Numbered from the stretch's first letter, positions 12,089 to 57,503 are shown. The stretch: 64,000 bases of DNA from Nannobrachium achirus (GCA_963921795.1 OY997641.1:51916216-51980215); one strand, 5' to 3'. The notes: a model not told the origin generated them from the letters alone. Numbers and translations: made by a program.

Positions 12089-12467
12089 TAGGGCTGTCAC
12101 AAAATAAATATTACATAATCGTCTAATCGTGATTATTTGACATAATCGTGATTATTTTTCATAATCGTTTCCATGTAAAAAATAGTGGAAATAGCAGATC
12201 TACAAGCTCACAACGATGCGACGCGTTGTGAGCTTGTAGATCGGCTATTTCCACTATCAATGTTCCTTTTTAAGTATAAAGTTGTCAAATATGTCAGTAA
12301 TTTCTTTGTATATTTAGCTTGTGTCATATCTGCCAGGTGTAACTTCAAAGCCTAAAAGCCAAACAGAAATGTAATTGTCAACGACAAAAACACAATTAAA
12401 TCGTTAATCGCAATTATTTGATAGAAAATTAATCGTCATGTAAAATGTCATAATCGTGACAGCCCTA
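12089..12467. mobile_element. hAT-like MITE, TAGGGCTGTCAC ends, perfect 8-bp duplication (family D, copy 1)
   Basis: Ends TAGGGCTGTCAC and GTGACAGCCCTA. The target duplication ACCTCTGT is exact at 12081-12088 and 12468-12475. At 12180-12257 it holds a near-perfect copy of the recurring palindrome. Confidence 0.9.
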
Positions 12468-12479
12468 ACCTCTGTACCA

Positions 12480-13153
12480 ACACAACGCGCCTACTAACAT
12501 TTTCAGTTTGGAAACGTGTTATGCGCTGTGGTCTTCTGTTCATCCCACGGTGGTCTTCAAGCTCCACACATCACGGTCCAGTCATCTGTGTGGCCGGCAT
12601 AACACGGGATGTGGACATCAAGGTATAGTTATAATCATTCAAGTTCATATTTTATTTAACATAATTCAATGTTTGCAGTCAATGTGAACGGCTGGGTTTT
12701 CTTTCATCCTTTTTTTTAATATACACAATAGAATCCTAACATTTAAAGCCCCTCCCCCCTCCAACACCCCCCTTTGAAAATCTAAAGCCCCCCCCCCCTT
12801 TTAACAAAAACACAAAGACCCCCCCCCCCCATCCCATCCCAACCAGCCCTGACCGTTACTGATCCTTGCACGTCTAGATGGTCTGTCCGTCTCCGATGAT
12901 TAGTCAAGTCCTTACATTGCTTGTCTATGGCGTGTATGTCAAGTTGTGTGTTGTGTGTGTGTACCTGTAATAATTCACATAAGTACATGAGGTGGCGAGT
13001 CCATGACTCATATTATGCTATGACTGTCGCCAAAGTATGTGTGCGTGTGTGTTCAGCAATGCTCATACGTCTCCCATTCAGGAGTGCTAGCTGAATGTGA
13101 CTTACAAACACTCAGCCAGTCTTAAGGAGAATGGGAGTGAGAGGTGTCTGTCT

Positions 13154-13197
<44 letters not shown>

Positions 13198-13946
13198 GCC
13201 TCTGCCTATCTGTCTGTCTGTCTGCCGGTAGGTGGATCAGTTGGCATGTCTCTTTGCACAAAAACGAAAATGAAAAAACAAACAAAAACAAGAAAGAAAA
13301 ACAAACGAAAAAAATAAAATTAACTTGTGAGGGCTTCATCTCAATCATCATCATTATCTTATTCGTAGTGGCTTTACCAGCTTGATTCGCCCGAGTAACA
13401 TTCACTGACCCCCCCTGTCCCCCATTGCTTCCTCAGGTTCCTCCTTCTTCTTTGCCTCCTCTTCTTCATTTCCATGCATCCTTCCATCTCCTCTCCACCG
13501 CTCCTTCCTTATCATTGTCCTCCACTGCGATCCATCGTGTCACTCAGGGGTGGGGGGGTGTGTGTGTGTGTGTATGTTTGTTTGTGTGTGTGTGTGTGTG
13601 TGGTGGTAAGCTGGCGTCCCCAGTGATGTGCAAACTGTAGAATGCATCTCGGAAGTAGAAGTAGTAATAGAACGAAAGAAGAGGAGGAGGAGTGGGGGAG
13701 GAGTTCTCTTTCTTTTTAAAACAGAAAAAAAGCGTCTTCTGGCGTGCTGATTCTGCTGCTTGCCGGGCTGCCGCCGCCGAGCAAGGCAGCGCAGTAGAAG
13801 GTTGTTTGTTTATTGGTTGGTTGGTTTGGTTGGTGGCGGGGGCGGGGGTGATGGTGGTATATGGAGGGTGGGTGGGTGGGGAGGGAAGATGGAGGCGAGG
13901 CGACTGCGGTGCGAGGTGAAGGGGGGGGGGGGAGGGTGTGTAGACA
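12480..13946. other. Intergenic DNA downstream of both TRIM gene and ube2m
   Basis: The two genes converge here. Low-complexity runs: poly-C near 12730-12830, (TCTG)n at 13154-13225, GT at 13559-13601, G-rich 13840-13935. No coding sequence recognised. The end next to 13947 is probably ube2m 3' UTR. Confidence 0.5.
13809..13814 (-). terminator. Candidate polyadenylation signal for ube2m
   Basis: TTTATT on the plus strand reads AATAAA on the ube2m strand, about 130 bases past the stop. It is the nearest one; other signals further downstream are possible. Confidence 0.3.
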
Positions 13947-26918
<12,972 letters not shown>

Positions 26919-26924
26919 CTTCAC

Positions 26925-27330
26925 TTATTTTTTGGAGGGTTTTGTTTTCAATCCCTACAATGTGTTTAATTTACGTGTGTGTCCCCCTTTTTCTATGTAA
27001 CGTCGGCCGAGGGTTTTTATTTTTTATTTCCCCCCCCAGTTCTTGAGGTATTGTTGTTGGTGAGGTCTAAATTAACTCTACAGCACCGGGATGTTGCTGT
27101 GCGGAGCCGGTGCGTCTCTCTCTGAACTAATAGACCGTTTGTCAGCCTTCTGATTGGTCCCTGAGACTCCCTGACTGGCCAACCAGAAAAAAACATTCAC
27201 TTTTTGCTATCGGGGGTGGAGTTTGTGCAGTGGAGAATGTTGCTTCAGCCTTTCAAAAACTGTCCGCAGTGCGCGACACGGAGATCGGCCGGTACGGTGA
27301 TAGCGACGGCAAGCGTCAAGCGATCTCGCT
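26925..27330 (-). promoter_or_regulatory. Probable ube2m promoter and 5' UTR
   Basis: Sequence just upstream of the ube2m ATG, with CCAAT-type elements (CTGATTGGTC near 27150, GGCCAACCAG near 27176) and CpG-rich stretches to about 27310. No transcription start can be fixed by eye. Confidence 0.35.
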
Positions 27331-27524
27331 CATCATAACGAATAAGCTTCAACAAACTAGTTCACATGTACCTTATCAATGGTCTAAGAGTCACGATTGG
27401 GTACATATAATTTAAATGGGCAGAATTACGAAAAGCCAGCCTATTATGTGAGGAGAAACATTCTCTCTGTCCTCTTCCTAGTACCCAAGATGCAATGCGC
27501 TTCTCTTTCTATTTCTGATCCAGA

Positions 27525-27916
27525 GGATTAAACTAATTAAAACATTTATTTTTCGGGGGAAAACTACTGTTTTGCTATGTAATTACTGTACCTTTTTCTT
27601 CCCTTTTTATTAATATCACGTAGATGTGTTTTTTGTGGTACTTTATATAGCTGTAATGAGGATATGAAGGGAAAAAAAATCGCATCCACTACCACTATAA
27701 AAGAATCTGCAAAGAGGATTCTGTCCCACTGGGATTAAACAAATTAAAACATATATTTTCGGGTAAATCCCCTGTTTTGCAATGTAACTACTGTACCTTT
27801 GTCTTCCCTTTTTATTAATATCACCTAGGTGTTTTTCCTTTGGTACTTTATATAGCTGTATGAGGCTATGAAGGGAGAAAAAAATCCCATCCACTTCCAC
27901 TATAAAAACAATCTGC
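27525..27916. repeat. Tandem duplication, two units of about 190-205 bp
   Basis: Unit 1 (27525-27710) and unit 2 (27732-27916) both run GGATTAAAC..AATTAAAACAT to CCACTATAAAA..AATCTGC with scattered differences; CTTCCCTTTTTATTAATATC is identical in both. Confidence 0.9.
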
Positions 27917-28059
27917 CCAGGGTTAATGTCCCATCATAGTAACAGGGCAGAATGGGGCGGGATTTGCAAAAGGGTTTATTGCACTGTTACTGTCGGAAGA
28001 CTGACTGGCTGTGGCTGCTGCTGAGCTAGCCTAGCATGCTAGCTAGCAGGAGGAGAGGC

Positions 28060-28140
28060 CAGCGGGGGCTACGATTGACGTGACGGGGATGCGTCGGTGA
28101 CGTCTTCTGCCGTCATGCGGAAGTGGGCAGTCGAGTTCTT
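28060..28140. promoter_or_regulatory. CpG-rich patch with CRE- and ETS-like sites
   Basis: GGTGACGTC and CATGCGGAAGTGG in a short GC-rich stretch 1.2 kb upstream of ube2m. It could be a distal promoter element or part of an inserted repeat. Confidence 0.25.
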
Positions 28141-30035
28141 TTGATAGATGGAATAAGTTTGCAGAAGTGGTACAGTTATACAATAATGCTACAATTTAAT
28201 CTAAAGGGGCCTTGACAATAAGCAAGGCAATACATCAATTATACCATCATCAATACATCTAAAAACTGGTTTTAAAAAGATACATATAAAATGCTATCTA
28301 AATTACAAGGTGGAGTCTGAAGAGGTGAGTCTTCAGACAATGGCGGAAGCTAGGAACTAGGGAGTGAGTCTGCAATTTTAATTGCAATGGAGAGTTATTC
28401 CACAGTTTAGGCCGGGGCTAGGAGGGCGAAGTATCTAGGTCAGACGAGTGGATCATTGTCTACTCTTCCTAAAAGGATAACACAAAAAGGGGGGTTGTCC
28501 TTTTTTAAATGGCTGGTGGTAAGGGAATTGACTGACATTCCACATTTTGGTGTCATAATAGTAGAATGAAGTCATCCTCATGATTGTGCCAAATCTGGGG
28601 GGAATGAGATCAGTGGAGCTCCCTGTTGTGCCCTTGGGCATTTCTCACTCATTTTAAGTAGTTTTACAGGTACATGGGTATACCGTCCCATGAGTATCTT
28701 GAAAACTAGGCCCATTACAAGTTGCTGTACTCTGTTCTCTATACCCTGAGCCAGCACCCTAGCATAATGAGCAGGGGTTATGTTATGCGAGTCCTACGTG
28801 TGAGGTTTAGTAGGAGTCTGACATAGAAAACTGCATTTTGGCACAGTTATACAAAACACACAATACAAACACAATAGGTCTTAGTTTACACCTGCATTAC
28901 ACTTACTGTAACGTGATTGTAATAACAAGTCCTATTCATACCACCAGTAAGACAGACGCCTAAGGGCGAAAAGCGACCTCGCCCTATATGGATTATATGT
29001 TGGTGTGGATACAATCCCTTTTATGCCCATATATGGAGATCCCTAACAGAATCCCTTTTATGGCCATACTATTATATGGAGATCCCTGCTCCGAGTATCT
29101 GACAGCACTAATCCCTTTTATGCCCATATATGGAGATCCCTAACAGAATCCCTTTATGCCCATATATGGAGGTCCCTGCACTGAGTATTTGACATCACTA
29201 ATCCCTTTAGTTACCACCTATCCTGTTACCTTCAAATCATTTTACTTTATTTCTCGCAATTTTCCAAGCATACCTGGTTCTCATGTGCACACTCTTCTGG
29301 TTACCCAGTAGTTTAATCATATTGGCATACAGTAACAACAACCATTAAGTTTTAAAAAATAAAATCAACATTTATTTCACATACTATGTTAGCCAGTCTG
29401 GGGCGCTTGGCATACAAGGAACCGTGTCAGTGCTCCCATGGCTTCTATGCTGCTTGGCTGCTTTTCAGTTTTCTGTTTACACTTTATGTCATTTAGGCTA
29501 TATCATGGATTCTACCATATGGCTAACTGGAATAAAAAAAAAAAAAGAATAAAAAAATTCACCTAATCTTCTGTGACACTTTATACTATCCACCCTTTTT
29601 TACCCCCACTCAGTTCTCTTCTGAGATCTCAGTATATTGTTTTTGCCAGACCCATGAAATGGGTAGGCCTACATAAGCAAATGTCGGTCTGTCTGTCCGG
29701 GTTTTCTATATAAAGGGTATATATGATGATGACATGATGATGACATGCCTACAAAAGGCATGATGTCATAAATGATGATGACAGACAGGGGGTCTGGCAC
29801 AACCAGGTTGACCTGGTCTAGTTTCTTTAGACATTCAACTTATGTTCTGAGGCAGGGTGGTTGTGGCATAATTGTCATGCTTGCAGGTTTGTTAAATGGT
29901 AAATGGTGCGCTTTTACATAGATTGTGCATTACATTCACCCATTCACACACACATTCATACTATGGCGGAGGAAACCATTCAAGGCACCAACCCTTCGTG
30001 CTCTAATGACGGTTTCTCTACCCCTGAGCTATAGT
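28140..30035. other. Dispersed-repeat-rich intergenic DNA
   Basis: 28190-28640 resembles a dispersed fish repeat (GAGTTATTCCACAGTTTAGG). 29020-29215 is a CCATATATGG minisatellite. 29935-30035 (CCCATTCACACACACATTCA, then a tRNA-like tail) is a common fish repeat. No gene recognised. Confidence 0.4.
29020..29215. repeat. Minisatellite with ATGCCCATATATGGAGATCC units
   Basis: Four units built on CCCATATATGGAGATCCCT with AATCCCTTTTATG spacers. Same core as the larger array at 32067-33100. Confidence 0.85.
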
Positions 30036-31018
30036 TCGATTTGCCTATACCGAACTTCCGTGTCTGTTACGCACACGTAAGAATTCCATCAAGGAATGCC
30101 TATCCTTTTTTATAGGCCCCAGAGAGCCGGAAGAGTGGTTCTTAGAGGCTTCATACGAAAAGACTCGCCCCCACCTGCCTCTGATTGGCCTAAAAACTTC
30201 AGTTTCTGTGATGCATGTGGAAGTGGGAAACTACCGGAAAACGGCCGGTCGGCGAGTCCCGCAATGCATATGCCCCAGAGCCGAAGGAGGCGTCTACCTT
30301 TCTAATTTATATCTATGGCAGTTTCAGACATTTGTTGAGACATTACTGAGTCACCGCCACCTAGCTACCTGGCATGCACACAACAGTGTTTCATCCACTC
30401 ATGCGTCTTTGTATAAACGCTGGGAAAAAAGTGACAACGCAATGGGACCTCACAGTTTTCTCGAGAGACCGTTGTCGTCTAAACGGGGCCTTTGTTTCCA
30501 AATACGGAACGATCCTGTATTTTACGGGACGGTTGGTAACCCTACTTTGAGGTGCTATGGTACCAAGGACAGATTAACCCCTGCCTGGGCCCCTGGGCCA
30601 ATCATCTTTTATCATCAAAAATCATCAACAAAATTCTTTGTTTGGCTTAATTGATCACATTTCCAGATAGGAAATCTTTTCTTTCATTGTGATAACAAGA
30701 ACCTGACTTGACTTCAATTAAACACGGTGTCGCAAACCAAAATAACCCAATCTACAAGCCCACAACGAGTCGGATCCGCAACGTGTTGTGGCTATGTTCG
30801 ATGCGCGACATCACTCATTTACTTATTAATATAAATTGTTTATTTGGCAGGTCAATGAACAATTACATTGCACTACAGATAGCGAATTAATTTTGTATAG
30901 ACTAATATACATCTGTATATTGCGGAGTGTTTTCTGCGACCTGTTCCATTGTTCAAATGTGTGTTTATGCTAAATAAAATAAACACATTGTAGTGGAAAT
31001 TAAGCGGGTGGTTAAGGG

Positions 31019-31070
31019 GAGAATAATAATAATAATAATAATTGTTATTATTATGATGATGATGATGATG
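31019..31070. repeat. AAT/ATG trinucleotide microsatellite
   Basis: (AAT)n followed by (TGA)n units. Confidence 0.95.
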
Positions 31071-31611
31071 AAAGATCAACGACAGTCCTCTGAGGATACT
31101 AGGCTACACACACTTCTGCCTGTTTGTGACATCACTGTCCCATCCTTGGTATGGTTATATAGGGACAGGGCAGGGGCAAGGCAACAACAATGGTATAACT
31201 GTGGGAGGGAGGGAGTTGCTATAACACAGACTTTGTTTTGTTATGATAATGTGTTTGCTTTGCCTTTTTAGGAAACTAAATTGGTGGGGTGGGGTGGCGG
31301 TTTACATTATAGGTAAAGTAGCTGGAGTCAATGAACCAAATAATGAGAGAAAACTCCAAAAATGGTCAGGCAGGTCCTTGCCTAAACCTATATCTGGCTA
31401 GTGGTGCAAAAAGTACCATACTGATGGTAGTTTAATAGCTTTTAGATGAAAGGTTCTCCCTCTGTGTTTGGGGGGGGGGGGTTATAAGTATCTAGTTATG
31501 TTATTTCTTGAATAAAACTAAATTTTCACGCTTGTTTTTGAGTGGTGCTCCTGGAACAGGAGCTATAGCTCCAACATCTGGTTTTGTCCGGTCAAAAAAA
31601 CGTGTTAAAGT

Positions 31612-31822
31612 CCGGGGCTTAAGTAAACTGAAGCGTGGCGGCCGTGGCCTACATCTGGCCAAGATATGGCCTGTATACATCTTGGCACAAACGGCTCAAA
31701 GTTTGTTGTGTAAAATGTCCGGTGCCGGGGCTAAAGTAAACTGAAGCGTGGCCTACATCTGGCATAGATATGGCCTACATCTCGCCACAAACATCTCAAA
31801 GTTTGTTGTACAAAGTGTCCCA
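31612..31822. repeat. Tandem duplication, two units of about 105 bp
   Basis: Both units carry AGTAAACTGAAGCGTGGC, GGCCTACATCTGGC and CTCAAAGTTTGTTGT. Confidence 0.8.
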
Positions 31823-31983
31823 TTGGCCAAACTTTGCAGGACACGCTGTGATTGGCTAGCGGGGCGCCTGATGAAATTAATAGCACCGCTCTTCACACTC
31901 GATGTGTTTTTTTTATATGAATCCATAATCTTGCTTGCATCTACATGATGTATGTGTGAATATATATGTTATTATTAATAATA

Positions 31984-33375
31984 ATAACAATTATTATTAA
32001 TAACTAGAAGCTCGGCCGCGAGCGTCTAGTCAGCGACCTGGCCAACTCGGAAACGATGTAAATAGGGAATGAATGTCCCGCCCTTTAATGCAAACCCCAT
32101 TATACCTGTTGTCCTAGGATCCGTTTTGACCATCTGTTTGCCTGTGTCCATTTATGCCCATATATGGAGATATCTGTCAACGTCCATTTTATGCCCATAT
32201 GTGGAGATCTCTTTAGGACCCGTTTTGACCATCTGTTTGTCTGTGTCCATTTTATGCCCATATATGGAGATATCTGTATCTGTCTGTCTGCGTCCATTTT
32301 ATGCCCATATATGGAGATCTCTGCAGACACACTGCCGGTTCCGGAAAACCCTGATGTCAGACATCAGAATCCGAACCTTTCATGCCGGTTCCGGAAAATC
32401 ACGTATCGGGTTGGGTCGAGGCTGGGCACTGCACTACCTGCTGTGGCAGGGAACGCGCGTGCCGAATTTGAAATAGGGAATGAATGCCCCACCCTTTAAT
32501 GTAAACCTCATTATACCTGTTGTCATAGGACCCGTTTTGACCATCTGTTTGCCTATGTCCACTTCTACCCATATATGGAGATCTCTGCAGACACAGTGCC
32601 GGTTCCGGAAAACTCTGATGTCAGACACCAGCTCCGCATACGGGCGTCCATTTTATGCCCATACAGTATATGGAGATCTCTGTGAATGCCCTACCCTTTA
32701 ATGCAAACCCCATTATACCTGTTGTCATAAGACCCGTTTTGACCATATGTTTGCCTGTGTCCATTTATGCCCATATGGAGATATCTGTCAACGTCCATTT
32801 TATGCCCATATGTGGAGATCTCTTTAGGACCCGTTTTGACCATCTGTTTGTCTGTGTCCATTTTATGCCCATATATGGAGATATCTGTATCTGTCTGTCT
32901 GTGTCCATTTTATGCCCATATATGGAGATCTCTGCAGACACAGTGCCGGTTCCGGAAAACCCTGATGTCAGACATCAGAATCCGAACCTTTCGTGACGGT
33001 TCTGGAAAATCACGTATCGGGTTGGGTCGAGGCCAGGCACTGCACTACCTGCTGCGGCAGGGAACGCGCGTGCCGAATTTGAAATAGGGAATGAATGTGG
33101 GAATGATGTGATGTCACAATGAGTCAGCGCTTGCGCCGGTTTCCTCAGAAACAGCCTGATGTCAACAATCATCTCCGCATACGGAGATTATGAACGTTTC
33201 GCGCCGGTTCGGGAAAACCGCACATCAGGTCGGGTCGAGGCCCGGCACTGTGGGGAACGCGCGTGCCGAATCTGAAGCCGGTGGGACGAACGGTTCCCGA
33301 GTTACGCGGATTACATACAAACAGACTCACAGAGACTTCTCGCATTTATTGTAAGATAACAATTATTATTAATAA
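31984..33375. repeat. 1.4-kb repeat block bounded by 20-bp direct repeats
   Basis: ATAACAATTATTATTAATAA at 31984-32003 and 33356-33375. Between them three tandem copies: 32067-32485, 32483-32688 (shortened) and 32689-33100, then a diverged end. Units begin with CCCTTTAATG and hold several CCATATATGG palindromes and GCCGGTTCCGGAAAA. Class of element unknown. Confidence 0.75.
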
Positions 33376-33486
33376 TAGGCATACAGTAGATATGGACAAC
33401 ATACAATTTCCTCTTTTCGTTTTCAATGAATGTGCTTTTGTATTTTAGTTTTATGTGACTGTAAAATACTCCATATTGTTCTCTTT

Positions 33487-33487
<1 letters not shown>

Positions 33488-33549
<62 letters not shown>

Positions 33550-33553
33550 GCGC
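33488..33553. repeat. (CA)n(CG)n alternating purine-pyrimidine tract
   Basis: About 23 CA followed by about 9 CG dinucleotides, next to the probable fbxl19 promoter. Confidence 0.97.
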
Positions 33554-33599
33554 ACACTCACGCCCGACGTCACATCACGTCACACACACGCGGCATTTG

Positions 33600-34577
33600 C
33601 GGACTACAACTCCCAGAACTCACGCCGGCAGTGACGCTTAGTCATGACGACATCAGGAAGAGGAGGGGCGTGCACATTTTCACTCCCCATATTTTATTTA
33701 CGCTATTTATTTATTTATTTCCGAGGGCAAAAATGGAGAACGATAATAGTCACCTATGTGATGTAACGTGAACACGGAGGATTAAACGTGTCTTATTTGA
33801 TGTTGCTGCCAGCTGACACACACGCATACACACGCACACACCATAATTCACACACAAACACATGCATGCACACAACACGACCAGCACAATAGAAAAGGAG
33901 AACAATAGCCACAACTCAGCGCGTTTTTGTGTTTCATTTTGAGTCACTTTTTTATCATTATATATATATTTTTTTGTACTGGAATTCACAGGAATGCTCC
34001 GGCGGGCGCACGTTACGATCTACTGGCGCACGTTTTGTGTCACGCTTTAGTACAAGTACAACAATGCGTGCGTGTTTTTAAAGAGGGAGGAACACGTTGT
34101 GATAGACGAGAGAAAGAGAGAGAGAGTGAACGAAAGAGAGAGAGAAGGAAAGAGAGAGAGAGGGAGAGAAGAGGAGAGGGGGGTCAAAGAGAAAGAGAGA
34201 CAGACACACCACCCCCTTCCAGTTTATTAGCATCGATCCAGATTGGTACAATCATCTTTCTCCTCCAAACACCACATCTAGGTTACATACAGTGAGAGGA
34301 TCAGCCTGAAGGGGTGTGTGTGTGTAATGTGTGTGTGTGATGTGTGCTACAACAGTGCTAGGCTGCTGGTGTAATAACAACATGGGAGACATCATGTGAA
34401 TGTGTGTGTGAACGCACACAGAGAGAGAGAGAGAGAGACACAGTAGCAGCAGAAATAAGGAAGCGGACATTAAAGCAAGGGGGCTAAAAAAGCCCAGAGC
34501 TAACGTTGGCTAACTGCTGGTGTTGCTAATATCATTTCTAATGAGAGACCAACGACTATGCGACGTGATACGAAGAG
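33600..34577 (+). promoter_or_regulatory. Likely fbxl19 promoter and 5' UTR exon region
   Basis: CpG-containing sequence with an ACTACAACTCCCAGAA motif at 33603-33618, the ZNF143/Staf-type site common in vertebrate promoters. At 34577/34578 a strong donor (GAG|GTGAGT) can join the acceptor at 37940. The transcription start is not visible; the exon boundary is inferred. Confidence 0.45.
33603..33620 (+). promoter_or_regulatory. ZNF143/Staf-type site
   Basis: ACTACAACTCCCAGAACT, close to the published SBS consensus ACTACAAYTCCCAGAATGC. Confidence 0.5.
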
Positions 34578-34960
34578 GTGAGTGTTTTGGAATGTATTTT
34601 TTATTTATTTGTATTTTATTTCACATTTTTCATACACACACAAAACAAACACACATACACACCACCCTTCATCACCGCAGGGTTTTCTTTTATTTAGTAT
34701 GATTTTCCAGTCAGTGGGTTTGATTTGTAATGATGCTGCTGTGCTGAGCAATAATGAAAGAGGAAGCATATTGCAGAAAGAGCTTGATCAGTTGCAACAT
34801 TATACTGTCTGTTAGCTAGTGCGCGTTCATCGCTGTTATTACGAGAACGTATAGCGTTATAAGTGTGCTAATGTGTCTATGTTTGTGCTAAATTACTTTA
34901 TAGTTGTGTCCATGCCGTTGTGTAGTGTTTGTAAGGACGCAGGTTAACTGTGTCTACACG

Positions 34961-34998
<38 letters not shown>

Positions 34999-35485
34999 CC
35001 AGGGCAGTGTGTGTGTATGGGAGCTAGCTGGCTTTGGCTACTAGCCCAACAGGCTCTTTTTTAGACTGTCGCCCGACACAAATTAACCTTTTTATGTGTC
35101 ATTCCGACCGGGGGAGAAAACTGTCGGGGGCGAGAATTACGTCATTTTGTGTCTAGCGATATAGCGACAGGGCTGAGGGCTCTGCGCGACGACGGAGGAG
35201 CATGAATGTCTTTGGGTGCCAGATGATCACCATGTTCATCATCATCATCATCATCATCCTCCTTTTGGTTCTGCTAACTTGTGTCTTCAGCTAACACAGC
35301 TATGATGATGATGATGACGATGATGATGATGTGGGATTCGAACCGTTCTGTCCAGTGGTGGTGGTGATGCTGCTGCTGTTAGGCCCTGATGTGTGTGCAG
35401 TCATGTTCACACACACATTATTAGCATCATATATTCATTACATTGTATAACACTGTGCGTGTGAAGGTATGATGAGTAATTATTA

Positions 35486-35528
<43 letters not shown>

Positions 35529-36085
35529 CTGTGTGCTATGTAACGCTAGCTCATTACCATAGCTTGCTAATCAAGCCAGTGTGGTTGTGTGTGTGTTGCT
35601 GCGGATTCCGTGGGAGCCATCTGTAACTGTTATATTATTGGCTGGCTCACACACCTCCTAGTCGTGGACATTTATGTATGATGAACATGAACGCTTTATT
35701 ACTGCTGTCTGTGTGGCTGGAGAATAGATATTAACACATCAGACTTCTGTAGGCAGCAGCGCTTTTCTAGGTGCTTGAATACATTTGGTGAATGAGAGCT
35801 CACTGTGGTCAACACGGCACACACCCACAACCTTGTCAGTCCTTGTCATTAGTTGATTTGTGGAAAGATGCCCTCTTGGGAGAAGCCGGTGCAGGCTCCG
35901 TTGGAAATGGCTGTTGGCGGTGGTTTCATTTAGGTGATGCTTTTTTATGTGGAGCAGTGGAGGAACTTTTCATCCCTGTGTTTCTGCAGTGTCACCCTCT
36001 CTCCCTTGCTCTCCACCCCTCTCTCCCTCTCTCTCTCTCCTGCTCTTGCTGCCTCCCTGTCAAAATTAGGAGACCTGAGTGAAGG

Positions 36086-36172
<87 letters not shown>

Positions 36173-37885
36173 TGGAAAGATAGGAGACGTAGGCTATTCT
36201 CTCATCCTCTCTTAATTATATCCTCTCTCCAGTGTGAAGGGGTTGTGCCGCATCCTGCTGGGTACTTCTCATTTCACTGTGGAAAGGGAAGGGTGATTCT
36301 TAACCACCTGCTCTTCAGAAACTGCTCTCTAATCAGCCCTCATGTGTCCTCAGAAGACAGTGTGTGTGTTTTTTTTAATCCTGCTGAAGATTTGAGATAG
36401 ACTGTAGTGTAGACAAGCACTCAAGCGCATCTAAAGACGCCCAAAGAAGAATGTTTTTTTTCCCCCAGTGGTTAGATAAAAATCTATTTCAAATGAATCT
36501 CAAGTGCACTGTTCTTTTTATCTAAACACAAAATGCTTTAGTCCACCGACCACCTCCATAACAGAAGTGAAAAGTAATTTATCTACAGTACGTTTAATGA
36601 CAGAGGCAGTGCACCAAGCACTGCAAGCAGTGTCCTCTCCTTCTCCGAAACAGGTGGGCAGGGAGTCTTTCCTCCAAACTAGTTTCTTAAGCAGTGGGTC
36701 TCAGACAGACGTAGCAGGAAAATGGGGCCAGAGTGGTTGGATCACTCCCCAAAATTCATTACTCAGTTTAATTGCTTTCCAGGCAACTACATAAAAAATA
36801 GAATAACATAGTGTTGACCGTTACAAAGTGGATGGGTCGAGTAAACAAGCTCGCCAGCCAGAACAAGAATTCAATAGCTGGAGGGATGTTGCTCTGCTGG
36901 TCCTAGGACAGGTCACAGTTCATTTATTGTGGCTGCCAGGCATAAAAAAGTGAAAGAATCCCATTTAATACATTCATGTTTGCCTCTGCAGCACATATAA
37001 CAACACTTAATCGATTTAGAGATGATTCACACAGCCTGTACAAAAAAGAGCTGACAAGCAAATCTGTGAAGCGCACTACGATTTGTTGCTGCGCCAATGC
37101 CACTAAGACTAATTCCTGTACCTTTATTGTACTCAGAGTCAAGAGACTGAACAGAGAACAGAGAGTCTTAACTGCCAGAAAGTTGTGCCTGGCTGGCATG
37201 GGTCCAATGTTTAGAATTGTAACGTAATAATCTAAGCATCAAAGTACATGCATGCTACTGAAGTGGAACCAGATTGGGAATTATTGTCTTGCCTACAGGG
37301 CACATGATCCGGTAAATCTTAGCATTCACATGCCAACTGACCAAATAGAATTTTTTAAACGTAAAAGACCCTGCCACTAGAGAAGTTGTTTAACTGTCAA
37401 AATTGATAGTCGTCGAGTAGGTAAACACAACACCCATATTTATCAGTGTTAGGCAGGCTGGTGGCTTAATTCTCAGCCCTGGATGGTGGACTAGTTTTGG
37501 AGCCATTCCCTGAATCAAAATTGTACTTCTTCCAGCTTCATAGAAACTCCTTGATCCAGCTAAAGGGCTTTAAAAGAAACCTGTCTGTGTGCAATGTACA
37601 GCATTGGCGACTCTGTTTATATCTATCCTTCTGTCTGTTCTGTTTTTGTCGTTTCTTGCTCTCTTCCCCCATCTGTCCTTTTTCATCGACTTGCTTGTTC
37701 ATCATGGTGGCTGTCCCTAGTGCATACAGGCATGAAATTAGCCCATAGATAGTAGAGATAGAGACTGCAGAGTAGACAGGGCTGTGTTTTTTGTTATTGT
37801 TATTGTGTGTAATATACTATGGACATGAGTGTGGTGGGTTTGCTGTCACTCCTGTCTGTTCTAACTTATTTCATTGTGTGTTATT

Positions 37886-37938
<53 letters not shown>

Positions 37939-37939
37939 G
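34578..37939. other. Putative first intron of fbxl19
   Basis: Contains AC tracts at 34962-34998, 35487-35525 and 36091-36170, a TGATGA cluster near 35302 and the (CT)n tract at 37887-37935 that forms the acceptor. No coding exon seen. The early part is CpG-containing. Confidence 0.5.
37887..37938. repeat. (CT)n tract forming the acceptor of the CXXC exon
   Basis: About 25 CT units ending CTCTCCTAG. Confidence 0.97.
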
Positions 37940-37954
37940 CTGACTTGTTAGGGG

Positions 37955-57503
<19,549 letters not shown>

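Noticed and set aside
32069-33087. Several frames sharing MPIYGDI-like peptides
   Set aside because: They are translations of the CCATATATGG minisatellite.
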